A stretch of 64,000 nucleotides of DNA from Holacanthus passer (lineage: Eukaryota > Chordata > Actinopteri > Pomacanthidae), in contig JAFREQ010000090.1 in the NCBI GenBank assembly GCA_025331565.1, positions 496,001-560,000 of the forward strand. Direction: 5' to 3'. Positions 1 through 13,219 of the stretch are shown here, in pieces. How positions within the stretch are numbered: position 1 is the first letter of the stretch; every line of letters begins with the position of its first letter. The notes below the pieces were generated by a model that was not told the DNA's origin, made no database searches, and saw nothing but the letters and a program-made list of their open reading frames with translations. A program made the position numbers and the translations under genes.

Positions 1-1700
1 TTCTAACTTCCGAAAGACTTTCTCTTCTTTACTTTTACACTTGGTGCCTAAAGAGGGAAAGAAGGCCACATCCGCACAGTTTAACAGAATAATGAGCAGC
101 GTTTCAGTCGTCTGATGATCCCGAGGTGTTGAGCCGGTTTCCACGGGAGGAGCAGACCTTTCTGACAGCTTGTCTCAACATTATGTTGGACACAGATGGG
201 AGAGACAAAGGACAAACAGCAGGGGACGGTTTAAATACAGAGGCAAAGGAGAAACAGTGGATTTGATTTACTGTCATATGCTGCGTTAAACCTTGAACAA
301 CAGTGAAATGGAGCAGATTGTTAGGACTTCCTCTCTCTGTGATCTGCTGCCGTCTGTGTCACAACACGTTTGAACGTCTCAATGTGTTTTCTCCCTCTCC
401 TCTTGTCCCCGTCTTTATTTTATCCTAGAGCTTCTTTTCTTCTTCCTCTGCCTCTCTGTCTTTTAGAAATGGTCTTTATCCTCCCTCTCTCTCCCCTCTC
501 TCGCTCTTCACCACCCTCCGCCTGCTGGGGCTTAAATCAGACGATGTTTTTGTGCAAAGAAAAAAAATAAAACTGTAAAAAGAAACAGACAAATCGAAGG
601 TATATCTCGGGCGAAGAACTCCGGCGTTTTGATATGCAAGTGAGGGAACTGTTCAACCTGAGTGAGTGGGGACACGATGACGGCAGCTGTTTTTAATACC
701 AGCGCGAGGCCTTTGGCTTCACAAAGATTTAATCACGATTTTAAATTCAATATCTGAAATTCAGCCCAACTAAAAAGAGCCCATAAGCCTTTGCGTTCCT
801 CATTTCTGTTTAAATTGAGTAAACTCATTTCCCTCTTCCTCTCTGCAGGGTTTGTCCTGTTAATCCAGTTTAGATACATATGAAGTTAACTCAGTGATGA
901 ATTATCATGAACATTACTTCAAGCACAACATTAATAACCTCATCTTACCTTACACATTTTGTAATTGCCTAACTATTATATAAGTGCGTATTTGATTTTT
1001 GTAAAATGTTCTCTTGTCATCACAGACAACATTTCACATGTGATAAATTCATGTACAGGCTCATGTAATGTTTGTGCATTCCTGAACGTGCAATATTAAT
1101 CATTACTCGTAATAATATTTCTCACAGACGTTTAATATTTCATATGTAAAAACATGAATTGATGTGTTTTTGTCAGAAGGGATAGTTTGTTCTCCACCTA
1201 CCCCCAAGAAAAGTTTTTAAGTCTTTAGCTGCTTGATCTCCAAACTAATTAACATCATAGCTGGATGTGGAGATTGATCAGAGACATGAACTATCGACGG
1301 CCAGAGAACCAAAACAACGAGGTAAAAGAGGCTGAATGTGGCACAGTGCTGCAGACTGTGATTCTCAGTGGGTCGGACACTAAAACACCAACACGTTTCA
1401 TTTCATGTTAATATCAAAACTACAGACTGTGGATTGTTGACCAAAGCATGAAACCTGCTCTGATTTTCAGCTCCTGTATTATTATTTAAATGGGCCGTTA
1501 CTCAGTCATTGATGTGTGTTAATTGGGTGTTTTGCAGTATCTTAAAATGTCAGAATGGAGGTTGGGAACAATCCACCTCAACAATATCTCTAATGTATGT
1601 ACAATGAATAAATGTGATCTTTTTAGTGTGAAATCAAGCAGCGTTTTTTGGGCTTCTGTTTTTGACGCTGCCAGCGAGTGAGCAAACATTGGCACTCACT
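1..1700. other. Non-coding stretch, no gene seen
   Basis: Unique AT-rich sequence. A pyrimidine-rich patch lies at about 385-520. A splice-acceptor-like string (CCTCTTCCTCTCTGCAG) ends near 849, but all three frames behind it close quickly, so I do not call an exon. Nothing else is supportable. Confidence 0.6.
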
Positions 1701-1718
1701 TCACAGGTGAAGCTGTTC

Positions 1719-1719
1719 G

Positions 1720-1752
<33 letters not shown>

Positions 1753-2082
1753 CACACAAAAGGCTTGTCTGGCGTGTGTGCAGAGGCGTTTTACAAAGGC
1801 TTGATTTTGTGATTTTGCAGGGTAATTTGAGAGCAGCTGCTTGAGTCGTGACTTCCACTTACGCCGTGAATACACCCAACCACCCAACCACCCACTGACA
1901 CACACTCACACACACACACACACACACACACAGAAGAAGACAAACTCACGTCAACACACAAAAATTCATGAGGACCGTACACTTACACTGCATACAAACA
2001 CACTCATATACGTACACTCATCCACATTCACACTCCCCTCATGCACAGACAGTAAATCACAGACAAACAGCTGAGAGTTGAA

Positions 2083-2123
<41 letters not shown>

Positions 2124-2124
2124 A
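1719..2124. repeat. Cluster of three (CA)n microsatellites
   Basis: Three CA/AC tracts lie at about 1719-1758, 1897-1932 and 2083-2122. They are interrupted by CAAA and CTCA units and joined by CA-biased sequence. Alternating purine/pyrimidine runs of this length can adopt Z-DNA. The overlapping Thr/His and Cys/Val open frames are repeat translations, not genes. Confidence 0.95.
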
Positions 2125-3390
2125 ACAAATGTAGACACACAGCAAACCAGTGCAACATATTTCTGCAGTAGCACTTTTGGGAATATTGGTTTTTCATATC
2201 TCATTTAATGTTAAATAACTTTTCATGTAAACATCACAGAATCATAGTTAATGACTTGAATTGCAGAAGACTAAATGTATAAGCATGAATAACTGAATGT
2301 TTTAATCTCCGTGAAGGAATATCACGTTGAATACATATAGAAAAATAATAATAATAAAAAGGCAAATAGCTTGGACACATCCACTAAACGACACAATGAG
2401 AAGGACGAAAAGATGAGTGCAAATTATACAGCATCTCATCTAAAAGCACATAATAGATGGGTTGTATAAGAGACTAGACATATTAGAAACATGGTTACTT
2501 ATGTGCCAAGGACGACTTCTTTGCAAACCACAGGTCGTGCCTAGAGATGTCACACACGCATTGTACAGATTGTACACATGCTTTTCTTGGTCCAGTACAT
2601 ATTTTCATAAGCTGTTACTTGGACACATTTTTCTCAGTCTTCCTGATTGTTGCCATGCAGATGACATCCAGCTTTATCTTATTCTGAAGCCCAGCGACCT
2701 CTGCTAGTTTAAAAAAAATGAAGTTCAAAGATATATAAATGTTAGGAAGAAGAAGCTCATCGTCCCCTTTGATCTCATTAGTTTATTTCAGATTTTCTTT
2801 GTGTTTAAGAACATTTGAAAATCAGTTCATGCTTCTTTAATATGTGTAAAAGCTAAATCTGATTCTGCCTGTAACATTTTCAAACCAGGCTTCCACAGCA
2901 AATTTGCAAGCGCAGCATGAAGCAGAGGAAGGACAATATTTTGCAGCTGTTCTCCTCAACACCTGTACAAGTGAAAGCAAAGCACTCCACCTTAGTTTTC
3001 CATCACGCTTTGCAACCAAATTTCAACTAATTTCTCCTTGGACCCCCAAATATGTTACCCTTGAACAGGGACACCCAATGTCATTTTGGCAACCAGGAGG
3101 CAGATTGTCAATGTTTAATTAATGTCTGATGTGACTGTGAAGAAGAAAAGAAAATGTGATTTTGTGGAGATCTATTGAGTGAGACCAACCTGGCACAAGA
3201 AAATATTTACGATGCGTACAGCTGATATGAAACATCTTGCAGTTAATTGATTAAATTATATTTTGAATTTTGCTTTATTCATATTATTATTGAAGCCTCA
3301 CACAGCCGCTAACGTGACTGTAAACTCTAATTACTGTTGTTCTTTTATTCTATTGTAAAGTATATTGAGACTATTGTTAATGATGAATGT
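2125..3390. other. Non-coding stretch, no gene seen
   Basis: Plain unique sequence with short A-rich patches (AAT repeats near 2346-2358). Open frames at 2462-2707 and 2904-3122 have no splice context or recognisable motif and are of chance length. Confidence 0.55.
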
Positions 3391-3410
3391 AGTTTTTTTT
3401 TTTTTTTTTG
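3391..3410. repeat. Poly(T) tract
   Basis: A homopolymer T run of about 16-17 bases followed by TTTG units. It could be the poly(A) tail of a minus-strand retrocopy, but no retrocopy body is recognisable beside it. Confidence 0.8.
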
Positions 3411-3570
3411 TTTGTTTTTTCTACTTGACCCGACATTTAAAGAAGCACACACATACAATACACACACACAATATAAACGGGTCGTCTTACAAATCCAGGT
3501 GAGAAGCAGAGCTGACACACACAGGAAGTCATACAACGTCAGCACAAACACAGCTGAGTTGATCACACAG

Positions 3571-3571
<1 letters not shown>

Positions 3572-3615
<44 letters not shown>

Positions 3616-3710
3616 ATCTCTGCAGATACATGGAGGCACACAATCATCCACCCACACAAAACACACAGAGACAGAGGCAGACAGTGACACACACACACAC
3701 ACACACGCAC
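3572..3710. repeat. Two (AC)n microsatellites
   Basis: (AC)n at 3572-3614 and 3687-3710, separated by CA-rich sequence with CAGAGA units. This is a simple sequence repeat. Confidence 0.95.
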
Positions 3711-3849
3711 AATCACAGGCAGGCGGTCTCACACACGCAGAGAGGGAACAATCATGTCTACTTTGTTTTGCCTCCTCTTCCACTGAGGAGTGACATTTGG
3801 AGGAGCTCGGTGGGGTGGGGCCGAGGGCAGGAGGTTCGGCGATGAAAAA

Positions 3850-4030
3850 CACGAGTCAGGATGGAGGGAGAGAAAAAAAAAGACAAGAGAGCGTCAGAGA
3901 GAAAGAGAGTCGGGAGAAAAAGCTGTGTAAAGTTAGCAAACAGAGAATCAGACGGTGAGTCCTGTGCTGCCATGAGGACGAGAGAGACAGAGGAAGAGAG
4001 GGGGAGGAATGTGGTGAGGGAACGTAGGCA
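3850..4030 (+). repeat. Purine-rich tract
   Basis: The + strand is strongly biased to A/G with GAGAGA and GGAGGA runs. It is a candidate for triplex (H-DNA) or nucleosome-excluding behaviour. The Glu/Arg/Lys open frame at 3861-4064 reflects composition. Confidence 0.7.
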
Positions 4031-7020
4031 GGTCGCATTAACGAGGTCAATTCAACAGCAATAAGTAACGGGATGTACAGTAACAGAGGAGAGAACAAAC
4101 ATTATGCATTGATCAAATACCCCAACGTGCTCAGGAGAGAATGTGATGGAAACTACAACAAAATGAACCCAGACTCCTACACATTACATTATACTCTGCT
4201 AATTTGCATTAACAAATTAGCTTTGGAGGAAAGTGAAAAGACTTCTGTTCACTGGAAGCATTTTGTTCCAGTGCAGTGAAATATTTTCATGCCACAGCTC
4301 GAGACAGGTCTTTGAGTGGTCGGATTACAAAACACGTGATGTTAGACGCAGCTGACCGCTTCCACGTCCCACATCCGGTTTAACAATGAAATCAGTAGAT
4401 TAAGTTAAAGGAAAGCCATCCATAATCTTTTCTACACTCATCAAGTGTTTTGATTTGCTTGCACATTATTAAAAGGTTAAAGGTACCCAAACATGTTCCC
4501 AGTGGAATCATTCATAGGTAGTAGTATCCCCCTTTACCTCATAAAACATATGAGCCAGTACAAATGAGTTTTTTAGGAATGGAATATTTAGGAGGTAAGT
4601 TTGAGGTAAAGACATGTATATGTACTACAGCATTATAAAAAATTGCAAATACCACCCACTGGTTCCTGTAGCAAGAAAAAAATGTGAATGTATTATGTGT
4701 AAAATGTAAGAAAAAAACTCAAGGTCTTCACAGAATATGTTGTATAAACATGAACAAATCTTAAAGTACTAACTTGTATAAATGCTTTAAACTATACGCT
4801 AACTCTGTGAATATGTTTAAGACAGTGACACTTTCAAGAGAAGTTATAAAGCCACAGTTGTCCTCTGTCTGCTGCATCATTACTGTCGTTAGAATATATT
4901 TATGGACGAGGCCACATGTACAGAAAAAGTGTCACATCCTGACTCGGAGGCAGAAAATGTGCAGAACCACCAACAGATCAGAAAACAGTGCAGGCAGATG
5001 TCATATAGATTATTCTGGAACTTATAAATGTGAGAAGCAGTCGAGGACGGTTTGTATAGATTGTGCAGGCGTCCGGCTTCAGCACCCACCTCGTTGGCTC
5101 AGACCGGAGCCTTTTGAGTAGCGAGAACTGAAGAGTCCTCATGGCACCGAAGATTGTCTCAGAGCACATTCATATCAGGCGCGTTTGGAGTCGCGTATTC
5201 AAACTCTGGAGGTGGATGTCAACATTTCAACGCCCGCAGGTATTCAAGCTTGGAAAGCTCCGCGTAAGAAACTAAAGCAGGGCTAACTCAGAGTCAAGAT
5301 GAGGTGAAATTCTTGGCTACTTTTCGAAAAAGATCAAGCTGCAGCCGCAACTGCTGAAGTGGTATTTTGACAGAAGAAGAAGAGCAAAGATCAAGTCCGT
5401 CACGGCTGAGGACGAGGAGTCTGGTTTGGTTTTTGGGGAGGTGGACTGTCTTCACCATGTGGGCGTTATAACACACTAAAATGCTGCATGTTGCATCTTG
5501 TGCTGATAAAGAGGCTGAACACGCTCCACCAGCTCCACCGGCTCATTATACATGACAGATGTTGTTGAGGATGGAGTTTGATTTACAGTCGTCCTCATCC
5601 TCCCCTCTGCCTCTGGCCCCGGCCCGGCCTCACAGCCGAGCCCCGCCCGGTATACATTAGACATTTACAGACGTTTTCAAGGCTCAGAGATGACAACCCC
5701 AACACTGTTAGCATTGTAATAAGAAGAACAAGGTGTGAGAGTGGGTGTGAAAATGTGGCTGCATTAAATACTTGTCAGTGATTTGCTTCGTCGGCTTTTT
5801 TTCCTGCACTGTTTTCTGACCTGTAGCACTAAAAGGACACCGGCCTGAAGGCACTGGAACTTCAATTTTTAATTTCTCCAACATCAAGCGCTCATTCCTC
5901 TATTAATTTTTAATTGTTTGGACAAAAGATTTTTAATATATTTGGGAAATATAGGCACAAAGGCAAAACAGTTATTACGCGGCTGTCTTCTGAACAGTGG
6001 AGTGACGAGGTGATGAAATGTCAGTGGGGATGAATGTAAATCTCTGAAGCTCACTTCACTTGAGATATTGTCAAATTATCAGCCCGGAGGAAAAGAAAGT
6101 TTTTTACAAGCAAAATCTGCTCTTATGATCAACTATGAAAATGTTATATTTTCAGGACTGTGCTTGAGGATATCTGCATTTTTATGACCAATTACATCGA
6201 CTCAAGTCTCTCTGTTGCTCTTTGACCTCAGTCTTATTGTTGGATCTTTCATTGATGTGTTTGAGTCTCTGTGTTTTCAGTTCTTATTGATTTTCACTGT
6301 CAAAAGATCAATTTCAATCAATTCACGAAGTGCGTGTTTCAACATATTCAAATGTCAATAACTGTAGTTTGAGGTCGTTTCGTGATTTGATGACACATAT
6401 TGGCTGCGGATGCTGAACGAGGGTCTCCCTGATAATACTAAATAAATCTTTAAAGAAATGTTACAGAAAAAAAAAAAAACTTTAAAATAACCAAAAAAGC
6501 TAGTAAGTATTGTTGAAGTAATATTTTTTTGTCAAATAAATAAAAAAATGTTACAAAATCTGTCAAACAAAAAATAACTTGCTCTTCATGAATCAAATTT
6601 GACCTGTTTCTTCATAATCATATTTTTCATACATACGAATGAATCTAATAATGTTTAAACCAATAATCCTCGTCAGGACGGCTGCGTGGTAACGTGTACA
6701 AGGAAATCTTCCTTGTTAACACAGCGTCGCGAAGTGACGACAAGTGACAAGTGCACCCAAAAGGAAGAGTAACACAAGACCGTTTGAGACGTTCAGAGGC
6801 ACTCGGAGATGTGAAAGGACCAGAAGCCGTTTACAGACAATCAAGGGATTCTTTAAAGAATCGACGTTTTTCACAAGCAAGTTTTCTTCTGTTATCTTTT
6901 CTCCTCCTCGTCTTGCTTTAGGTTTTCTAAAATTGCACATAGAAACGACAAAATCCAGAAGGTTCAGAGACAAGAAATCTCAAAGGGCTTTAAAAACCCC
7001 AAACAGCTCATAAAATCTCC
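4031..7020. other. Non-coding stretch, no gene seen
   Basis: Unique sequence. A short CpG-containing, C-rich patch (5590-5655) is too small for a CpG island. The rest is AT-rich, including A/T-rich DNA at 6440-6600. Open frames here (4774-5121, 6744-7013 and others) lack splice or start context. Confidence 0.5.
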
Positions 7021-7200
7021 GTCCTTCTGTCTCTTACACGGCACCATTTTTTCACAGTCACAGGTTTGCATTGAGTTTCTCTTCTCTCTCTCCCACATCT
7101 TTCTCCAGGTTGCGTTCTCTATCTGACAACACTTCCTCTTTCTCTCTCGTTTCTCTTCGTGTTTCTGTCTCGCTCTCACTCTGCGTCTCTCTCCGCTGTA
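7021..7200 (+). repeat. Pyrimidine-rich tract
   Basis: The + strand is dominated by CTCT, TTCTC and TCTCTCTCCC strings. It is a low-complexity, strand-asymmetric tract; the minus-strand Arg/Glu/Lys frames over it are shadows. Confidence 0.7.
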
Positions 7201-8529
7201 TAACCCTAATGTTTGGGCCTGTCAGCCGAGGCCCACAGAGAACCAATTAGTTGTAGTTTTTTTATGCTTTGCTGTTGAGATACTTCTGCAACATGTGCAC
7301 TTTGACTCGCACAAAGTGTTTCTGCGTCTATCAATATTAAAATCAGTGGAAGGAGCCTTAATGTGTGTGTGTGTGTGGAGCAGATTAAACATCTCAGTGA
7401 GTACTGAACTGACCAGAGAAACATCGCAGGGGGACTTATTTTAAATACAGGAAATGTCAGACGAGGTTCTTCATCAGATATTTTGAAGTGTCCACCAGGT
7501 CTGAGAGCTTCTGTCCTCCTGTCCTCTCTGTCTTCTTCCTCCTCTTCTCAAACAGTCTTGGAATTTTTGCCCTTTGTTGACGATTCAGCATTGCACACTT
7601 TTACATTCAAAATCACAAATCAAAACTTGATTACCCACAATGCAGTTTGGCCCAATTTACACAACAGTACAGATTTGAATGTGTTATGCTTGTCAGCTGA
7701 TGTTGACTCATATGACATCACCTGAGGCCATTTATCAAACCTCACACAGCTCCTTCGAGAGCTGCAACTTTTTCACGTGCGCTTCTCAAAACCTGGAAAC
7801 AGACTTTGATGTGTAAATGTCAAACACATGAAACACAGTGGCTGACTGCAAAGCAATACTAGTTAACCCTTGTACTAACCCTTGTGATGTCTTAAGGGTA
7901 AAAATGACTGGTCATTATGTTTAACAAGCAAAGAAAACTCCCCCTCATGATCTTTTTTTTCAACTTGAATTTGACGATTTTTCCAAGAAAAGTGAAACGT
8001 TGCCTTTGTTTATGTTTCCATGAAAGCTGGACACCACCAGGTTACAGAGATTGTCTTTGGGCTGCTTTCGACCCAGCATTTAAAAAAATCATTTCCACAC
8101 CACAAAAACTATACACAGACACAAACACAGCGTAAAAGCACCATCTGCACTGAGGAAAAGGTGCCACCTGTCTGATGACCTGGCAGCTCCTAATGAATCT
8201 TATTGGCTCAGGTGTTTTGAATGAAACGCCGTCCAACAGTTTGAGCACATAATGGATCTGGGCTCTGCTGTAGAGGCTCAAAAGTTCCAGGTCCCATCAT
8301 TTTATCTGGGCTAGAAATAGTTCATGTCACAATTCTGCCATGTCTTTATACATGAAGAGAGTAATGCACATAAAAGAAACTGGGCTGAATTCACACAGGA
8401 TCATATGGAAACAATGATCAACCTATTAGAACTGTGCAGCTCTTAAATCACACACACACACTTCACACAACTGGGCCGCCTGGGTCTGTGCGCTTTGAAT
8501 TCGTGTCCAAATGGACTGAAACCAAAGCG
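7201..8529. other. Non-coding stretch, no gene seen
   Basis: It contains a small (TG)7-8 at about 7362-7377 and a ZNF143-like core (TACCCACAATGC) at 7632-7643. Nothing else can be supported. Confidence 0.5.
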
Positions 8530-8815
8530 TGTTAGACACACTGGGATGCTCCGTGCGGCAGCAGGCGAAGACACACCATGTACTCAAGATGTTGTGGGTT
8601 TGACTCCAGCTCTGGGCATTTGTCATCCAACTTGTCTCGTCCTTGTTCTTCCCAATTTCCTTTTCTCTTTATCTCCCCCCCACCCTCCTCTCTGTCCCCC
8701 TCTATGCCCTATTTTGTTCCAGTTCTTCTCTTTCATTTCAAAGTGCTTCACTGGCATCAGACTTGTCCTCCACTGCCAGAGCCTCTTGTCTCACATTGCC
8801 TCTCTCGCCCTCTGA
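8530..8815 (+). mobile_element. Probable decayed tRNA-derived SINE
   Basis: An RNA polymerase III-like split promoter is visible. The A-box-like string TGCGGCAGCAGG is at 8554-8565 and the B-box-like GGTTTGACTCC is at 8597-8607, at tRNA-like spacing. Behind the head lies CCAGCTCTGGGC, then TTTGTCATCC and a long C/T-rich body (CCTTTTCTC, CTCCCCCCC). That order (tRNA head, CTGGGC-TTTGTCATCC, pyrimidine body) is what I recall of a common percomorph SINE. No clear A-rich tail or target-site duplication is visible, so the ends are approximate. A chance tRNA-like match inside a pyrimidine tract is the alternative. Confidence 0.5.
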
Positions 8816-11520
8816 GTGTGTGTTAAACCACAATCCAGTTAATCCCACTAGTAATGGTGTGCATTGGGAAAGGTATCAAACATGACCACTGGGGTTGGTT
8901 CTTTGGCCCCGTTATAGCCATGAAAAGCAAGGATTCGACACCATGTGTGTGACGGCTTTTCAGAGCCTGCTGTGAAAGAGCCTCCATTTCTAATTACACA
9001 CAAATGTTCATATGTGCATAATAACTATTCTATAGGACTTTAGGAATAATGATGAACTGAAAGGACAAATAAATCCAAAATACAATGCTCAAATGATGAA
9101 GATGAAGAAGCTCGTGCCGTCTCCTTTAGGCCATATTTGACGGGGTGGAGCCGACTCCACGCATCCAAGGTTATCATCCATATTTATCTGGTTCAGTGTG
9201 TCAGCTTCACACACTTCAGTCAGATATAGCCTCCAGAGTCTGTGCACCGGCTGTGTTGACCTTTCTCCTAAAAAAGATGCATTTTAATGTGTTTAAATTA
9301 GAATTATGAAGCAGATCTGTGGGCAAATATGGGCACATTAACTAGTTTGGTTTTGGCATTAGTCTTCTTTTTCTAAATGTTTGACGTGTTGGTGTAGGAC
9401 CTCAGGCCGTCCACCCACACCTCTGTTAGATAAATCATCCGAACTTGTGTGTAATGTTTATTTCTGATACCTGAAGTCACAAGGCCACGCACAGAGATCA
9501 ATCGGTGATCTGAGGAATAAATAGCACCGTCAATAGTTGGATAAAAAAGAGAAAAAAGATCAGAAAACTCGTCAGTTTTTGCAGCATATATGACCAGTTT
9601 TCAACAATTCCCAGTAACAGCAGTGTTTTATCTTCTTCATCTGTGCCATTGTTGTCCAGAAGCTATTAAGGACACAGCATTTGGTCCCACTGTTACACTG
9701 GGTGATGTGTTCCTTCATTACTGCACACTGGGGAACTGTAGTTTATTAGAACCTAATCCCACAAACAGTGTCCTGCTGTAAAAAATATTAGAGCACCAAA
9801 TGTGTATTAATCCACAGATTAAGAAGAAACAATCCCCCAAAATGCAGTATTTTTCCTCTGTTTCAGTAACATTTGTTAAACCAGCTCTTTTAAGAAATTA
9901 CTGCCTTTTTGAACATGAAACTTTACATTTGTGACCTGCATGTAGAGATTTACATCCTCCAAACCTTCGCTTGAGCTGAGTTTCACAGACAGAGCTTGGT
10001 TTTCGCTGAGAGATGCAGCACAAGTAAAAGGCTCCTTATTATGGTCTGTTCTGACCCGTAGCTATTTTCACAGTCTCTGCTCAGTTAAAGAGTGAAACTG
10101 CAGCGGTGGAGACGAAAAGACGACCGACCCCGACAACATAAACTGCAAAACTGAAGCTTGTGAGAGCGATTGCACGGAACTGATCAGAGGAGTTTGACTG
10201 AAAACATTTAGCATGTTGAAAATTCATGTCAACGTTTGCAGGATATACTCTGTCTTTTTTTTTTCTTTTTTGGGATGTATCTGATCGTGCATGTATTCAG
10301 TCAATTTTACCAAGTGTTTATTACCAAGCAAGTGTTTATTGGCTGTGTTAGACAAATTGTACGGTGTGTAATACACTTGGTCAATACTTTCTGTGGGCGG
10401 GTTGTTAAAGTGAGAGTTGGAAGGTGTTTACCTTGTTGTGAGGTGAATCTTTGGGGAGTATTGTAAAGATTTTTGTTGGTCATACAAGCCTGAAGTAAGA
10501 CTCAATACTGAGTGAAGGTAAGACTGACGAAATGTTCTCTGGGTAGATTTTTTTTTAGACGCGTCAGATGCCACTTATCACAGAGACAGACAGAGAAAGT
10601 TTGACTTGTTTCAACAAAGCGTAGACATTAAAAAGGTGAGCTGACCTCTTACCACCCACTGTTCTGCCCGTGGGAAGCTGTGAAAAGCTATGGAAAACTT
10701 TCACAGACTGTCAACACTGTGAAAGATTACATGAATATGAACCTGTGATGGACAGACAGGTGACACATTAAAGGAATAACCTGAATAAATGCAGATGCTT
10801 CCACATGGGAGCGCTGCATGGTTCAATCGAGAAGTTAACATCCTGAAATACTGAGCAAGTTGGTTCTGATTTTGTATCAAGATTTTAAGAAGAAACGATC
10901 TAAGCGGCTCTGAAAGAAGGTTCATTGTTGGGGCACGGATGGCTTCAGTCATCTGGCTCCAGTTTCAATAGAAACGGTGACTAAAGCGACATTTGATTTA
11001 AGAGTTATAGGAAACAGGGTCGGGGATCGTGGTGGATGGCGTTCATGTGATGACCGTGACGCTTGTGCATATTGAGATTTGTAAGAAAAAATGGAAAACT
11101 TCTTCAGGTGACTGAGAATGTCAACACAGGACGTGACAGTTCATGGAAAATAACATAGACAGGGATGTTGTAGCAGGGTTTCAGTACATTAAGTTAGTGA
11201 CAGTGTCCCCATCCATGGACATGAACATGAGGGGTCACTGAATGGTTCATTAGGATGAAATGATGTTTATTTATGCTGTGACGTGTAGAGTCAAATCTGA
11301 GACACAGGGAGGAAAGTTGTTTTTTCAATGTTGTTTTTTATTTAATGTAATTAACATCTTGTCTTTTTGGTCATTTTTAAAACTGACCCACAGTGATAGT
11401 AAGTGTGTGCAACATGACGCCTCCCAACCTAAATATAAGGTGATTATCTTGTGTGCATTCATTTCTCTCAGTAATTTCATTTAAACCCACCTGCATGTCT
11501 GTGTGCGTACGTGTGCATGT
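8816..11520. other. Non-coding stretch, two weak regulatory-looking patches
   Basis: 9120-9240 and 9400-9550 contain short AT-core motifs; AGATCA-N5-TGATCT at about 9495-9510 is a 6 bp dyad. These are weak candidates only. The rest is unique sequence with no gene, RNA or repeat that I can name. Confidence 0.4.
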
Positions 11521-11539
11521 TCATATTTATATATATATT

Positions 11540-11900
11540 TCTACATCGTAGACAGATTTCAACTTGGCAGGCCAATAATTACCCGTTAAGTAAAGAGATA
11601 GCATTTAAATTAACTTGCAGAGCATTTGAATGGCAGCGAGGAGCCGTCCTCATTTCGGTTGGAGTAATATGACTGTGGTTTGCAGCTCAAGAGGTGATGG
11701 AGGACTGAGGCGGCAGAGCTGCGGCCGGTTAATGAGGCTCACCTGCCTCATATTAAATCTCTGCCTTCATATAGGAAGCTTGAACTGGAGGGTACAGATG
11801 CACGGTCACATGGTAAATACTTTTAAAAGAAGCTGCTCTATAGGCGTCAAATTGTTGGATTCATCACCAAAATGGAGACGACTGAACTTGACTTGTGGTT
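11540..11900. promoter_or_regulatory. Candidate conserved non-coding element
   Basis: A dense block of AT-core and E-box-like motifs: GCCAATAATTACC, TTTAAATTAAC, GGTTAATGAGGCTCACCTG and CATATTAAATC. Microsatellites stop at its edges. This texture is typical of teleost developmental enhancers, but conservation was not tested and neutral DNA can look similar. Confidence 0.3.
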
Positions 11901-12099
11901 TTAACTGAATACAGAGTGAATCCAGGAGGTCGTTCACTCGTTCTTTCTGCAGTAGTTACAGTAAAGCCAGACTCTGGATGTAGCAGAAGTGTGTGTTTTT
12001 CAAAGACAGTGCAGGAATGATGGGATCCCTCCTGGGGAGAGTTCTGCATCATGCTCGCCTCGCACCAGCAACACATTCACCTGATGTTGACAGATTGCC

Positions 12100-12420
12100 G
12101 CTGCCTTTTTCCCCTGCCAGCTCTCCACATTTCCCAGCATGCTCTACTGAGGATGTAGCCAGTAGTTGACCCAGAGCTTTCCTGGAAGTCTCTGAGGGAT
12201 CGGCGAGTGTGTGTGGGTGGCCTAAACAGCAGTGTGCTGCCGATCTGCCTCGCTTCCTCTTCGGCGAGATGCGGGCGGTGGCTCGCCGGCTCCTGGCTTC
12301 CTGCCGAGAGAAGACCGACTCAGCCTCACATCAGACATGAGCTGATATCACACATTCTGGCTAAACCTGTCAGCCCCACAGCCAATTAGCTGCCCATGTG
12401 TGAAATTTCACATGTGACCC
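12100..12420. promoter_or_regulatory. GC-rich regulatory-looking block with dyad
   Basis: It holds a ZNF143-like core TTCCCAGCATGC (12131-12142), a CpG-containing stretch around 12240-12320, CAGCCAATTAGCTG, and a perfect 14 bp palindrome TGTGAAATTTCACA (12399-12412). It could be a conserved non-coding element. No transcription start evidence is visible. Confidence 0.3.
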
Positions 12421-12615
12421 CGTGGGATTGGAAAGTGGTTTTGAGTGTGAGTCTTCATGTGTGAGTCACCGTGAGGAAAAATGGCGTCGGTCCACGTGTC
12501 ACTGAAATGTTACGCATACGCAGCTGACACTGACTCATAGTGTGTGTTTGTCTGTTTGGACGTCACAAACATTTTTAAAAAGCATCTTTACAAATTGCGT
12601 TCATCTATTTCTGTC

Positions 12616-12619
<4 letters not shown>

Positions 12620-12654
<35 letters not shown>
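12620..12654. repeat. (TG)n microsatellite
   Basis: About 17 uninterrupted TG units, ending at CGTCAC. Confidence 0.95.
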
Positions 12655-12657
<3 letters not shown>

Positions 12658-13219
12658 CACATCGCTCTGGGAGGTTTGACTGATTCAGCCCGACAATGCC
12701 GCTCATGTTCGATCTCGCTGTTTCTCTCACCTGACCCACGTGAAATGATTGTTGACCATGTAATCATGCTCACTGACAGAGATGTGTGTGTGTCTATGTG
12801 TGTGTGTTTAAATTAGCTAACTATGGTAAATGAAGCAGCAAATGACTGTCTCTTCCTGTTCCTCATGTGGATGTAGCCGAAGACGGAGCCTGTGTTTTCA
12901 CCACTGCTTCATTTTGGCCTTTTAGGTCTGCTCTGTTTCTGTCACACTTATTTCTTATTTCAGACAAACCAAGTGTTGTTCACCTGTCGTCCAGTGACCT
13001 GCAGGTAACTCGTTCATTGAACAGTTTTGGAGACCCGTCCTCATTTGAGTGAAATATTCTGTTTGAGGAATCAATTGTAGTTTTGGGTTCGCTGCAGTCA
13101 GATGCTCAAACAAATCACTGTTTCACACTTGTTTACACTCTGTTAGTCATTTAAATGAAAACAGGATGTCAATGACAGGATTGTATTTTGTTATAGAAAA
13201 CTGGGGATGAAAGATAGTT
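12655..13219. other. Non-coding stretch, no gene seen
   Basis: A small interrupted TG patch lies at 12785-12810; the rest is unique sequence. Frames at 12867-13052 have no supporting context. Confidence 0.5.

Noticed and set aside
3337..3852. Long overlapping Thr/His and Cys/Val open frames on both strands
   Set aside because: They are translations of (CA)n/(GT)n and poly(T); the same happens at every microsatellite in the window.
5590..5655. C-rich CpG patch as a CpG-island promoter
   Set aside because: It is far too short and no transcript-like features follow.
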